Positions 52,558-62,026 of a stretch of DNA of 64,000 bases are shown here, piece after piece. The stretch is from Fodinibius salsisoli (lineage in GTDB: Bacteria > Bacteroidota > Rhodothermia > Balneolales > Balneolaceae), in assembly GCF_026229185.1 (NCBI RefSeq), contig NZ_JAGGJA010000003.1:62001-126000 (forward strand), given 5' to 3'. The notes under the pieces are model-generated. The model was not told the origin of the DNA. It ran no database searches and saw only the letters and a list, made by a program, of their open reading frames with translations. The position numbers and the translations under genes were made by a program. Positions within the stretch are counted from its first letter, which is position 1, and the number at the start of each line of letters is the position of its first letter.

Positions 52558-53274
52558 CTACCAAGTTAATAACTCATTTGTTAGAATTCTGCGTCCGTCA
52601 AGATATTTCCCCATCCAGTAATTATTATCTAAACTACTAATGGTTACCCCCTCGGAGGAAGAGGCATGGATAAAATTCTTTTGATTTAAGAGAACCCCGA
52701 CATGAAGCCGAGTATGGCTCGTTCTAAAGAAAACCAAATCTCCTGCTCTTAAATCGTATTTAGATATACTTTTGCCTTTGTCAATTTGCTGTCTTGTTGT
52801 TCTGGGCAGCTTCATATCAAAGTATTCTCTAAATACCTTCTGAATAAATGCAGAGCAATCGACGCCAGCTGAAGAATTGCCTCCATATAGGTAAGGGGTT
52901 CCCTTCCACTCTTTAAATGCCTGGCTTAACAAAGTTTTAAGGCTACTAAACCCATATATCCCGGAGTTTAGGAAAGCAGCAGAGTTGGCCCCTTTAAGTA
53001 TTGGATGCTTATGAATGCTAAACTTTAGAGTATATGCAATAGAATGAAAATTAAAATTAACAGTACTTAAAAAGGTCTCCAACCCAATATCCATCGAGGG
53101 TGGATTCACGTCATTGGGGTTGTTAGCATCTGCCGTGTACGAGTTTTTATACCTGGCAAATGCTGTTGCGGTCAACGGATTAGTATCCGTTTTAAAAAAA
53201 CTTCGGGCTTTTGAAGAGTTCGGAGATGAACCACCAAGGATACTTACCACTATCATTATGAAACAGACTTTCAT
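52558..53274 (-). CDS. NlpC/P60-family cysteine peptidase
   Basis: A 238-residue protein with a signal-like N-terminus. The last 120 residues are a C40 peptidase domain: catalytic Cys in GVDCSAFI, His in RLHVGVLL and a third polar site in FIHASS. Such enzymes cut peptidoglycan stem peptides in the periplasm. Its ATG overlaps the stop of the upstream GTPase gene (ATGA), so the two are co-translated. The N-terminal 100 residues show no known domain. Confidence 0.8.
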   Translation of the reverse strand: MKVCFIMIVVSILGGSSPNSSKARSFFKTDTNPLTATAFARYKNSYTADANNPNDVNPPSMDIGLETFLSTVNFNFHSIAYTLKFSIHKHPILKGANSAAFLNSGIYGFSSLKTLLSQAFKEWKGTPYLYGGNSSAGVDCSAFIQKVFREYFDMKLPRTTRQQIDKGKSISKYDLRAGDLVFFRTSHTRLHVGVLLNQKNFIHASSSEGVTISSLDNNYWMGKYLDGRRILTNELLTW

Positions 53275-54310
53275 GCTGCGAGTGCTTCTTCTAAGGTTTC
53301 CTCGATTTGGGCCGTATCCAGTTCATTGCCTATAAATACAATTTCGTTGTAGGCCTTAGCGGGTTCAGAAAATCGACCGATGGCATTAAATTCAAGAAAC
53401 TTGCCTGCATGGTTCCACAAGAAGGCTGTATCAGAATCCTGCAGTGCTACCAGTCCTTTTGATCGATAAATATTGGATGGGAGTCCGTTCTCCAGTATGT
53501 CTATTAACTTTCGTTCAATAAACCGATGCTTGGTTTTATATACATAGGTCTGGATGCCGTACTCCTCCGATTCGGGCGTATGTTCTTTTTCAAGCTCTTC
53601 TACCCACAGGGCAGACTGCTCGGCCGTTTGGATATCAAAAACTCCGATATCAATCAACTGTCGGACCGGCACCTCTCCATGGGATGATCGGATCATCTGT
53701 GCCCGGGGATTCATCGTTGAGAGCAGCTCTTCAAGCTGAATCAACTTCCCTTCGCTGCTCTTGTCGGTTTTATTTAATAGCAGGATGTCCGCCCCTTCCA
53801 CCTGTTCAGCCAACAGCTGTCCGAAGCCGCGGTTAAACTGGTCATCAGGAATTCTGGTTTCTCGCTGGTACATGTCCATGAACTGTGAGCTGTCAACTAC
53901 GGTAATTACTGCATCCACAAAAACACTGTGTTGGATATTCGGGATCTCCGGATTAAGTTCTAACAGTTCTGGCTCCACATAAAAGGCCTGGGCGATGGGC
54001 ACCGGTTCTCCAATACCGGTAGACTCAATGATGATATGATCGATATCATGTTTGGTTATCACATCGTCTACTCCTTCTATCAGGTCACCGCGCAGGGTGC
54101 AACAGATACAGCCGTTGGAGAGCTCGATCATCTCTTCGGTGGTATGCTTTACGAGTTTAGAGTCCACATTGACCTTTCCAAACTCATTGACAATAATGGC
54201 AATCCGCTTGCCCTGACTGTTTTCAAGGATATGATTTAACAGCGTGGTTTTCCTGCTCCCAGGAATCCACAAAGTATGGTAATCGGTATTTTTCTTTTTG
54301 TTGCTCGCAT
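53271..54310 (-). pseudogene. COG0523 GTPase with single-base frameshift in the P-loop
   Basis: From ATG 54310 the frame reads MRATKRKIPITILCGFLGAGK, the start of a COG0523 metallochaperone GTPase. It then shifts: the DNA has four A where AAAAA is expected (near 54248), so Lys-Thr-Thr-Leu-Leu is lost and a stop follows. The rest is intact in the adjacent frame from 54272: [21 protein letters not shown], the metal motif NGCICCTL, LLLNKTDKS and a full C-terminal domain. COG0523 proteins deliver Zn or other metals to enzymes. A homopolymer sequencing error is a real alternative. Confidence 0.75.
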
Positions 54311-54338
54311 GATTTTTCGATTTTAATTATTTACAGTT

Positions 54339-55060
54339 TCATTTTTCTTGCTCCACGCATGCTTCAAACCCATCGCGCAGTAACCTTTTGTTCAGTTTCT
54401 TTCCTATAAATACAAATCTGTTTATGGGTTGCTGGTCGCCCCATGGCTTTCCAAAGTCTCCTTGCACCATTTCATGGACCACTTGGAAGATATAACGTCG
54501 GTCTTCGTCCCGGACATTAATCATTCCTTTTATTCGAAATATCCGGTGTCGTTCTCAAGTTCCCCCGTATCGACAAGGTCGGTTTTATTTAAAAGAAGCA
54601 TATTAGCGCTCCGGATCTGGTGTTTTGCTTCCGGACTTTCTTTCAGCTGTAGCCCTACATGCTTGGCATCGACCATGCAGACCAAACCATCCAGTTTATA
54701 ATCCTTCTGAATTTGAGGATGATTTAGAAAAGTATGAGCAATAGGACGAGGATCGGCTAAGCCTGTCGTTTCGATCAACAGATAATCGAAGGACTTTCCA
54801 GTATGCTTCAGATCTTCTAACGCCCGGATGAGGTCCCCTTGAACCGAACAGCAAATACAGCCGTTATTGAGCTCAAAAATGCCTTTGCTGCTGTTTTCAA
54901 TGAGATCACCGTCAATGCCTATTTCACCGAATTCATTTTGAATGACAGCTATTTTGTGGTTATGCTGTTGCGTCAGGAAATGGTTCAATAATGTCGTTTT
55001 TCCAGAGCCCAGGAAACCGCTAATAATAGTAACAGGTATTTTTTCGCTTGTTGGTTGCAT
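54339..55060 (-). pseudogene. COG0523 GTPase with internal deletion
   Basis: The first part, from ATG 55060, is a good COG0523 start: [14 protein letters not shown] (P-loop), [20 protein letters not shown] (metal motif) and [10 protein letters not shown]. It breaks after GELE. A different frame then resumes at [21 protein letters not shown] and continues to the normal C-terminus at 54339. Compared with the intact neighbour (55080-56045), about 85 codons are missing between GELE and FRIKG, plus a frame change. The gene is therefore inactivated. It is about 70% similar in sequence pattern to its neighbour, so it arose by tandem duplication. Confidence 0.8.
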
Positions 55061-55079
55061 TTTTCCTATCAATTATTCT

Positions 55080-56045
55080 TTATGGCGTGTTGGTTTCTAT
55101 GCATGTTTTGAATCCATCGCGGAGCATCTTCTTGTTTATATTCTTTCCGATAAATACAAATTGGTTGGTCCGTTCCTGGTCACTCCACTCCTTCCCAAAC
55201 TCTCCCTGAATAATGTCATGAACAACCTGGAAAACATATCGTTTGTCTCTATCTTTCAGGTTTGCCACTCCCTTAATACGGAAAATCTTATGCTTCTGGT
55301 GATGCAGCATCCGGCTTAACCAAGCGTAGAGCCTTTCCAGATCTACATAGCCGGAGTATTTTAAACTCAGAGAAGTAATTCCCTCACTATGATGGGGCTC
55401 TTTAAGAGATCTATTTTGGCTTACCTCCCAGTCGGTAAGATCAAATATCTTCAGATCAAGTAAGGCTTCTAATGAAAGCCGGCTATACTGAGTATGATAA
55501 ATTGAATGTACGATGGGGTTTATGGCTTTAATTTTCTGTTCTGCACGTTCAAGTTCCTCGGGTGATACAAGGTCTGTTTTGTTAAGTAATACCACATTTG
55601 CACTTTTTATCTGATGCCTTGCTTCCCGGTGTTCTTCTATATCTGAAAGAAGATGTTTTGCATCTGCTATGCTTATGATGCCATCCAGCATATAGTTCGT
55701 TTTCACTAATGGGTGGCGGAGAACCGTCTGTGCAACAGGATGAGGATCGGCTAAACCGGTTGTTTCAATAAGCAAATGATCCACCGGTTTGTTTAAACGC
55801 TTTACATTCTCTAATGCACGCACTAAATCACTCTGAACCGAGCAGCAGATGCATCCGTTATTCAATTCAAAAATATCCTCTTCTGTGTTTTCAATTAATT
55901 CACCATCAATGCCAATTTCACCAAATTCATTTTGAACAACGGCTATCTTGCGACTATGCTGTTGCGTAAGAATATGATTTAATAAGGTTGTTTTTCCTGA
56001 TCCCAGGAACCCAGTGATGATGGTAACAGGAATAGGTTTCTTCAT
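55080..56045 (-). CDS. COG0523 metallochaperone GTPase, intact
   Basis: A 321-residue GTPase with P-loop [13 protein letters not shown] (residues about 12-24), [10 protein letters not shown], the CxCC metal-binding motif [18 protein letters not shown] (Walker B region) and NKTDLV (guanine specificity). The C-terminal CobW-type domain is complete (VFRIKG-like FRIKGVANL ... [17 protein letters not shown]). It is likely to pass Zn(II) or a similar ion to target enzymes. It is the only intact copy of three in tandem, next to ZIP and MerC-type transporters. Confidence 0.85.
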   Translation of the reverse strand: MKKPIPVTIITGFLGSGKTTLLNHILTQQHSRKIAVVQNEFGEIGIDGELIENTEEDIFELNNGCICCSVQSDLVRALENVKRLNKPVDHLLIETTGLADPHPVAQTVLRHPLVKTNYMLDGIISIADAKHLLSDIEEHREARHQIKSANVVLLNKTDLVSPEELERAEQKIKAINPIVHSIYHTQYSRLSLEALLDLKIFDLTDWEVSQNRSLKEPHHSEGITSLSLKYSGYVDLERLYAWLSRMLHHQKHKIFRIKGVANLKDRDKRYVFQVVHDIIQGEFGKEWSDQERTNQFVFIGKNINKKMLRDGFKTCIETNTP

Positions 56046-56440
56046 GATTTTTGGGTTTGATAGGTTATTTATGGTCCATTATAAATGGGTATTCAATCTC
56101 CCTAAATCCCTCTTACCGCCGGCAGGCGGTCATGGCTCCAAAGCCTGTCCCGGTACACTTTCGGGGAGGGACTTTGCTTTGTCCGTCTGACAAGCAATCC
56201 GCAGCACTCATATCCGGCAACGAGTTCCTCCTTGGAGAAGGAGGACAGGAGGATTGATTTATTTTGTTAAGTTGAATCAGCTCTTTCATCATATATCAGG
56301 CCTGTTTTAACTGCTAAATGCCATTCACTAACTAATCTCCTTTGATAAACTGATAGGATTTCTATCCCAGGTTACATATACGACATCCTGCTTAAACAAA
56401 TCTACAGCATTGGAATAAGGGAAGTAAGAAAGCTTAAATG
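56046..56440. repeat. intergenic palindromic dispersed-repeat-like sequence
   Basis: This 395-base gap holds no gene. Between 56111 and 56255 lie two G/C-rich hairpins: ACCGCC-GGCA-GGCGGT (56115-56130) and CCTCCTT-GGAG-AAGGAGG (56227-56244), joined by a GGGAGGGAC stretch. Palindrome pairs of this kind are typical of dispersed intergenic repeats; a smaller CCCTTAGGAGAGGGG-like piece occurs at 8664. Confidence 0.5.
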
Positions 56441-56779
56441 CTATACAAGAGGCGGAGCACGCAGGAATATGATAGCCTCATATCCATAATTGAAGTAAAA
56501 GAAAGGAGAAGTTTGGGGTACGGTGGGGATCAGAGCCAGCTCTAATGCTAGGTCCGCTACTCCATTATATGTAAGCTTTTGTGAGAAGGTACAGATATAA
56601 CAGCTGTCTGCAGCATCAACATGCGGCAGCGCCTGGTATAATATATTCCCGTGCTGTTGGACAGGCTGCTCCTTCATCTTTAGAACATGTACATAGGGAT
56701 GCAGTATGGCAGTCCCTATACCAGCAAGTATGGCGTTCAGGACGATCAGGAAACATATGCCATTTTTAAATCTGTCCAT
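56441..56779 (-). CDS. small secreted Cys-containing protein (DUF2946-like)
   Basis: A 112-residue protein with an N-terminal hydrophobic segment (residues about 8-27), a conserved-looking ADSCYICTFSQKL motif with CxxC in the middle and an aromatic C-terminus ending FLRAPP-LV. The layout (signal, CxxC, RAPP end) is that of DUF2946-like small proteins found with metal transporters. It would bind a metal in the periplasm. It is co-directional with the DUF2938 gene 24 bases upstream. Confidence 0.55.
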   Translation of the reverse strand: MDRFKNGICFLIVLNAILAGIGTAILHPYVHVLKMKEQPVQQHGNILYQALPHVDAADSCYICTFSQKLTYNGVADLALELALIPTVPQTSPFFYFNYGYEAIIFLRAPPLV

Positions 56780-56803
56780 GGAATTTAAATATTGAGTACT
56801 TCC

Positions 56804-57310
56804 CTAAACATTTGAATGAAATAATGTAAGAAATAAGGCAGAAAGATAAAGTCCAATACCGTAGACTGAGTGAGCCGCGATACTTAGCAGGCGTGATAGG
56901 TTTGGCCTGGGGGTTTTAGAGGCGGCAATGCCTGCTCCCAACCCTGGCTGCAATAGAAAAAGTGGAGCAGCAACAGTGATAATGCCAATGGTAAGAGCAG
57001 GTAATAATGTCGGTTGGTTAGTCCAGCTAAGCCCGCAAACCATCAGTAGTAATAATGAAAACATAATGCCAATAATGTAGTGCGCCGTCCATCCGATGGT
57101 ACATTCACCTTGGATGTTTTGGGATTGCCCAATATTCTTATGCGATAAACGCCGATGTGAAAAATGGCCAATCCATCGGCCTACCATACAATAATCAAGC
57201 GAAGGAATGCCAAAAAACCGTTTCAGCAATATTGCCCAAAAATCCATTAATAAAGTCGCCCCTATTCCAATCGGAATAGCATGCAACACGATCTCTGTCC
57301 AGTCGCTCAT
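56804..57310 (-). CDS. DUF2938-family membrane protein
   Basis: A 168-residue inner-membrane protein with four helices. The pattern IPIGIGATLLMDFWAIL, YCMVGRWIGHF, GWTAHYIIGI and QPGLGAGIAASKTP is characteristic of DUF2938. The function is not known. It belongs to the small-gene run before the ZIP and MerC genes. Confidence 0.8.
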   Translation of the reverse strand: MSDWTEIVLHAIPIGIGATLLMDFWAILLKRFFGIPSLDYCMVGRWIGHFSHRRLSHKNIGQSQNIQGECTIGWTAHYIIGIMFSLLLLMVCGLSWTNQPTLLPALTIGIITVAAPLFLLQPGLGAGIAASKTPRPNLSRLLSIAAHSVYGIGLYLSALFLTLFHSNV

Positions 57311-57394
57311 ATTATTGGTTTAACAATTTGCAGGTAACCTTTCTTCTATCCGTTTTGATCTATCCCAGTATCAAAAACAGGCATATCTTAGTGG

Positions 57395-57730
57395 CTATTT
57401 GAACTGTTTTTCCGCACACCTTGGACAATCCAGCCAATTCTCAGATGGTATGCTGGAAAGAGCAGCGGGACTGCTTCCCCTTTCGAAAACCGGTCGGTAC
57501 AACACTTCGCCCTCGTGGTGTGATTCGCCACAGGTATGGCAAGATATTTTATCATCCAGCTCTTTGGGGGTGTAACCGGTAATGACCCACCCCTCATGGC
57601 CCGTATGCGCTGCCAAACTTTCGAGAGCGGCCCGGACCGTTTGCGATTTATTACCGCTGTAGTACTTTTCGGCCAGATCCTCCAACAATGTTACGGTCTC
57701 ACTATCCAGTGTAAAATTAAGTCGTTTCAT
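57395..57730 (-). CDS. ribbon-helix-helix protein with zinc-knuckle tail
   Basis: A 111-residue protein. Residues about 1-45 look like a CopG/NikR-type ribbon-helix-helix (RLNFTLDSETVTLLEDLAEKY ... SQTVRAALESLA). Residues about 60-111 hold two cysteine pairs (CHTCGESHHEGEV and CPRCAEK) that could form a zinc knuckle. Metal-dependent DNA binding is a fair inference, with the ZIP transporter gene 25 bases upstream of it as a possible target. Confidence 0.7.
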   Translation of the reverse strand: MKRLNFTLDSETVTLLEDLAEKYYSGNKSQTVRAALESLAAHTGHEGWVITGYTPKELDDKISCHTCGESHHEGEVLYRPVFERGSSPAALSSIPSENWLDCPRCAEKQFK

Positions 57731-57755
57731 AGTGATGAGTCTTATTTGTTTTCTG

Positions 57756-58583
57756 TTAGTAAATCAGATACCAAGCTATAAATACAAACAAGCCGCCGAG
57801 GAATGTATTCATGACGGCCCACCGGCGATACCGGTCCAGCTTGTGGTGTTCGTCATGATCCAGATCGGTTTCCTGATGGATCTTCCCTCCTACTTCGCAC
57901 TCCGGCAGAAAGTCGATCGCTACATGGAAGAAGACGCCGGTGGCAAAACCGAAAATAATCGCATTGACGATGGTATTACCCGGCATATTCAACAAGCTCA
58001 CAGGGAGCGCTGTCAGTCCAATAGCTGCTGCGGGGAGTAAAATTAAGGCCGCTGATTTTCCTTGTATTGTTAACCGTCGTGACGCTGCATAACCGGCCGG
58101 GCCTTTATGCGAAACAATAGCTAATCCCAGTAACAAACCGAGTTCCGGCATTGCGGCATATACGGTTCCGATAATTAATCCCGCTGATAGAGCATGCGAG
58201 GTTAACTCGAGTACCACCGAATCAACAGAAGATGTGGTATGCGATAAGCCGTGATTAAGCGTATGGATGGCAAAACCAGCTATAATACCAGCAGCTATTC
58301 CTAATCCACCATAGACTGGGTGATGATTAATAGCCGTAGGAACCAGGAAGATAGCGGCACTGGTGATCATGGCCCCGCTTGCCAGGCCGTATCCCGCAAT
58401 TAAGCGATTGAGCTTATTCTGGCTTGCGGCTCTTACTCCCAGTGGTATTGAAAGCGCCATTGCTGCAAAAGCAATCCAGGAGATGCCGATGATCTTCCAA
58501 TTTGCCTGCCATACAGCAAGCAAAGTAAACAAAGTTAAAATAAAGAGGCTACCGTATATGATAGACTTCTCAGAAATACGCAA
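57756..58583 (-). CDS. ZIP-family metal transporter
   Basis: A 275-residue membrane protein with eight helices. The two ZIP metal-site helices are recognisable as LTSHALSAGLIIGT and IVSHKGPAGYAASR, and a further HVAIDFLPECE follows. Spaced histidines in the last loop (DLDHDEHHKLD) fit the ZIP His-rich region. It would import Zn(II) or similar cations. It sits with MerC and the RHH protein, so the cluster looks like zinc homeostasis. Confidence 0.75.
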   Translation of the reverse strand: MRISEKSIIYGSLFILTLFTLLAVWQANWKIIGISWIAFAAMALSIPLGVRAASQNKLNRLIAGYGLASGAMITSAAIFLVPTAINHHPVYGGLGIAAGIIAGFAIHTLNHGLSHTTSSVDSVVLELTSHALSAGLIIGTVYAAMPELGLLLGLAIVSHKGPAGYAASRRLTIQGKSAALILLPAAAIGLTALPVSLLNMPGNTIVNAIIFGFATGVFFHVAIDFLPECEVGGKIHQETDLDHDEHHKLDRYRRWAVMNTFLGGLFVFIAWYLIY

Positions 58584-58620
58584 AATAATCGTTAAATATG
58601 GTTTTGTTAGATATTATCAG

Positions 58621-59004
58621 TCAGCAGCTTTGGGCCGAGTGCTGCTTATAGTTTTTCCAGTGACCAATTATAAGTGTGGTACTGCCGGCCAGCGTTGTGA
58701 TCATTTCGGCCGTATGTCCTACCCAATAGTGCATTAACCAAGCCAATGCCAGCAAACACAGGCCTGCAAGTAGAAGTACAGACACCGTTTGATCTCCACC
58801 AGACTTTTTAATAGCCAGCACGATAATAGGGACAATCAATATAAAAAGTATGGGATGTGCCCACTCATGCAATACAAACCCCACCGACCACAAGGGCATT
58901 AGGGCAAGTAAAGCCGGAAAAACCAAACAATGAATAGTACACAGACCGGATAAGAGCATCCCTGCCCTATCCCAACTCAATTTTTTAAATAACTTTTTGG
59001 ACAT
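58621..59004 (-). CDS. MerC-domain membrane protein
   Basis: A 127-residue protein with four helices and the MerC hallmark SGLCTIHCLVFPALLALMP, where two cysteines flank a histidine in helix 1. It ends with a cysteine at the last residue. MerC proteins carry Hg(II) or other soft ions across the inner membrane; here the neighbours point to zinc or iron-type roles as well. It is in the same direction as the ZIP gene. Confidence 0.82.
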   Translation of the reverse strand: MSKKLFKKLSWDRAGMLLSGLCTIHCLVFPALLALMPLWSVGFVLHEWAHPILFILIVPIIVLAIKKSGGDQTVSVLLLAGLCLLALAWLMHYWVGHTAEMITTLAGSTTLIIGHWKNYKQHSAQSC

Positions 59005-59112
59005 GCTTCTTTATCTGTACTAACTACTTACTTGAGTGTGTATTATGATACGTATATATTAGGATCCATACAAACTTTATTCGGATTTATGCATCTGAAC
59101 CGTACCAAGAAT

Positions 59113-59523
59113 ATGTATCAAACTACCGGTGGTATTGCTAAGACTACTATATTGCTGGTAGCGGTATGTCTGATTGGTTCGGCCTTCCACTTTCATCAGC
59201 CTTATCCGGATTCTCGGTTCGGTACTGAAACCCTCCATCAACAGTTGGATGTAAACCATCCGGACTGTATAGCCTGTATGCACCTACTGCAGGCCATCCC
59301 GGGACCACAAAATCAAATAACGTCGACTCAGCCCATGGTGGAGCTCGGGCCATCACTGGGGGATCAATCCTATCCTGAAGCGTTTATATCTGATCTGAAT
59401 AATAAATCCCCGCCTATTCTCTGCAAACATACCGCCCAAATAACTTTACAAATCAGAGAATATCACAAAGGATTATTTCAGATATGTCAGATCGAATTAC
59501 AATCTATTCAAAAATTGCTTTAA
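59113..59523 (+). CDS. small secreted Cys/His protein (DUF2946-like)
   Basis: A 136-residue protein from ATG 59113 (the frame is open from ATG 59032). A signal peptide (TTILLVAVCLIGSAFHFH) is followed by NHPDCIACMHLL with a CxxC and His, and later CKH. It resembles the 56441-56779 protein in layout. Its end overlaps the start of the TonB receptor gene by 40 bases, which ties it to that gene. It probably binds metal in the periplasm or outer membrane. Confidence 0.55.
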   Translation: MYQTTGGIAKTTILLVAVCLIGSAFHFHQPYPDSRFGTETLHQQLDVNHPDCIACMHLLQAIPGPQNQITSTQPMVELGPSLGDQSYPEAFISDLNNKSPPILCKHTAQITLQIREYHKGLFQICQIELQSIQKLL

Positions 59524-61914
59524 TTTTTCTTTTTGCTTTGCTGCCTGGATGGCAGAGTGTGTATGCACAAACAGAATCCACTACAACGGTTGAGGGAAGC
59601 GTTACCGATTCAAAAGGCAAACTGCTTCCGGGTGTTAATGTAGCCTTGCCCCAACTGAACAGAGGGACATCCACCAAAACTGATGGCAGCTATATTATAC
59701 GGGGCCTGCCCTCCGGCACCTATATGTTAGTGTTCTCCTTTATTGGATACCAAAGCACGAATCGAGAAGTACGCCTGCAAAAGGGTAAAACAATGACACT
59801 CAACCTTTCATTACAGAAAGCATTCATTAGCTCTGAATCGGTTACTGTTACGGGGACTCCTTATGCTTCAGATCCCTTAACAACGCCTGCTGATGTGGAT
59901 GTTATTGCTGGTGATACGAAGTTTGCTCAACAAAAAACATCACTTGGTGGTTCGCTTGATTGGTGGTTCGCTTGATGAGTTAGCGGGCGTTTCTACCATA
60001 AGCACCGGCAGCCAGATGGGAAAGCCAGTTATTCGTGGGTTAAGCGGTAGTCTGGTGCGAGTATTGCGCGACGGTATAGCCATGGATTATCAGCAGTTTG
60101 GCGTGCGCCATGGACCCACCATCGATCCTTTTACCTCCGAACGCATCGAGATAGTTCGCGGAGCTGCCAGTGTGCAATACGGTTCTGACGCATTGGGTGG
60201 GGCCATTAATATGATTTCTAACTCAATACCGGATGCCATTGGCTCCAAGTCGTTTATGGATGGTCAAGTTATTGGAGAATTTGCCAGCAATAACGATGAG
60301 CTGGTCGGTGGACTTAATTTGGAAGGGGCTTCTGACCGCTTCGGTTTTACGGCTACGCTTATCCGTCGTGCGGCAGGCAATATGAGAGCCCCTGATGTTG
60401 CGACCTTTCAGGAGTCCGATGATACCTTGGCCCCCAAGTTTTCTGGTGAACTAGATCATACTGATTATGAGCAGTTAAATGGTAGCCTGGGATTAGGCTA
60501 TCAAACAGGAGCCGGTAAAATTACTGCAGAATATAGTCGCTGGCAGAACAGCCATAACCTGTTGCTCCCGAATGGCAAAGGGCTTGGACAGAACCTCGAA
60601 GATAATACAGTGAAGATAGCGGGGAACTTTCAGCTGGGTAATAGCTTTATTCTGAAGCCGAATCTCACTTATTCTGGGAATATACGCCAGTCAAATGCAG
60701 GGAGAGGCAAGGCGGAGCCACGAAGCGAACTTCCTGAAAAGGGTCACGCTTTCATTGATATATTCAGACAAAGTTATACCGGAAAAACAGAGCTTGAACA
60801 TCCCGAACTTGGTGTCTTAAGTGGTACCATCGGACTCGAATATAGATACCAAGACCAAGATTCCCGGGGTGAAGAACCACTGGTTCCTTCCGCTGAGATC
60901 CATAATCTCTCCGCCTTTATTTTTGAGAAAACGGATATTAAGGATCTGACCGTTTCTTTTGGAGCACGGCTGGATACTCGAACACAAGAAGCCCAACCCA
61001 ATACAGACCTTATTCTGCCGAACTACAGTGTTGCTGAAACGGAGGAGGTCTTAAAACAGTCCTATACAGAATTTAGTGGATCAGTAGGTACTTCTTACCA
61101 GTTTACCGAATCGTTTGCCATTGCAGCCAATGTGGGTCGTGGTTTCCGCGCCCCAAGCCTTTTCAATCTGCATGCGGATGGCGTTCATGGTGGCGTTGCA
61201 GCCTATCAGGTTGGCAATCCCCACTTGGACCCTGAGCGCTCGTTTAATACGGATCTGTCCCTCCGGTGGCGTTCTTCCAATGTTAATGCGAAAGTCTCGG
61301 TCTATCGCAATACCATAAGCAACTACATATTCCTAATCAATACAGGAGACTTTTCCGGACCAAATGGCGGCGGCCCACCCATCCTGGAAACCGTTCAGGG
61401 AGATGCCCGTTTGTTGGGGGGCGATGCCAGTTTTACCGCTCAGCCATTATCCTGGCTTCAATTTTCCGGGACGTTTGAGACCGTCAATGGCGAAAATACA
61501 GATGCAAGTATTTCAAATGTGGACCAACTACCTCTGCTACCACCTACCAAACTGGGTGCCCGACTTAAGTTTTTGCAAGAACAACTCGGATCTTTTCGGA
61601 ACACTTTCTTGGGCGTCAGTATGGAGCATGCCTACTCTAAAGATGCTGCGGGTCGATATGAGCCCTTCTGGCAATTTGGCAACGCTCCTAAGTTCAGTGA
61701 CTTCGGGGTCGCTTCGACGGATGCCTATACCCTGCTCAATGCTACCTTAGGCGGAGAAATAGCATGGGGAAATCGTCCAGTTATACTGCAGTTATCAGCA
61801 CAAAACCTTTTAAATGAGGGCTACCGAGACTTTTTGGATACCTACAAAGGATATGCAATGAGCCCGGGAAGGAGTATCACATTCCGGCTGAAAGTACCCT
61901 TTACGGTTCTTTAG
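59484..61914 (+). pseudogene. TonB-dependent receptor disrupted by an exact 16-bp tandem duplication
   Basis: The N-terminal frame (ATG 59484) has a signal peptide, a CarboxypepD_reg-like domain (VEGSVTDSKGKLLPGVNVAL) and the plug start. It stops at 59975. The rest, in another frame to 61914, has the plug (GKPVIRGLSGSLVRVLRDG) and a full barrel ending in F/L. The break is an exact repeat of a 16-base unit at 59944-59959 and 59960-59975; removing one copy restores one frame reading TSLGGSLDELAGV. It is otherwise a complete metal- or siderophore-type receptor of about 800 residues. Loss of function, phase variation or an assembly artefact are all possible. Confidence 0.85.
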
Positions 61915-61934
61915 CCAAAGCCGTTAATCGAATA

Positions 61935-61960
61935 GCCAGCTTTGTTTTGACAAAGCTGGC
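61935..61960. terminator. perfect hairpin between convergent genes
   Basis: GCCAGCTTTG (61935-61944) and CAAAGCTGGC (61951-61960) form a perfect 10-bp stem with a six-base loop, between the receptor stop (plus) and the usher-like stop (minus). There is no long T run, but position and symmetry suit a bidirectional terminator. A 12-base palindrome CTTATCGATAAG follows at 61964-61975. Confidence 0.65.
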
Positions 61961-62026
61961 ATCCTTATCGATAAGCAAGTTCTTAGTCCTTCATTACCTG
62001 CTGCCTGGCTCCTCTCAGGCTCACAC

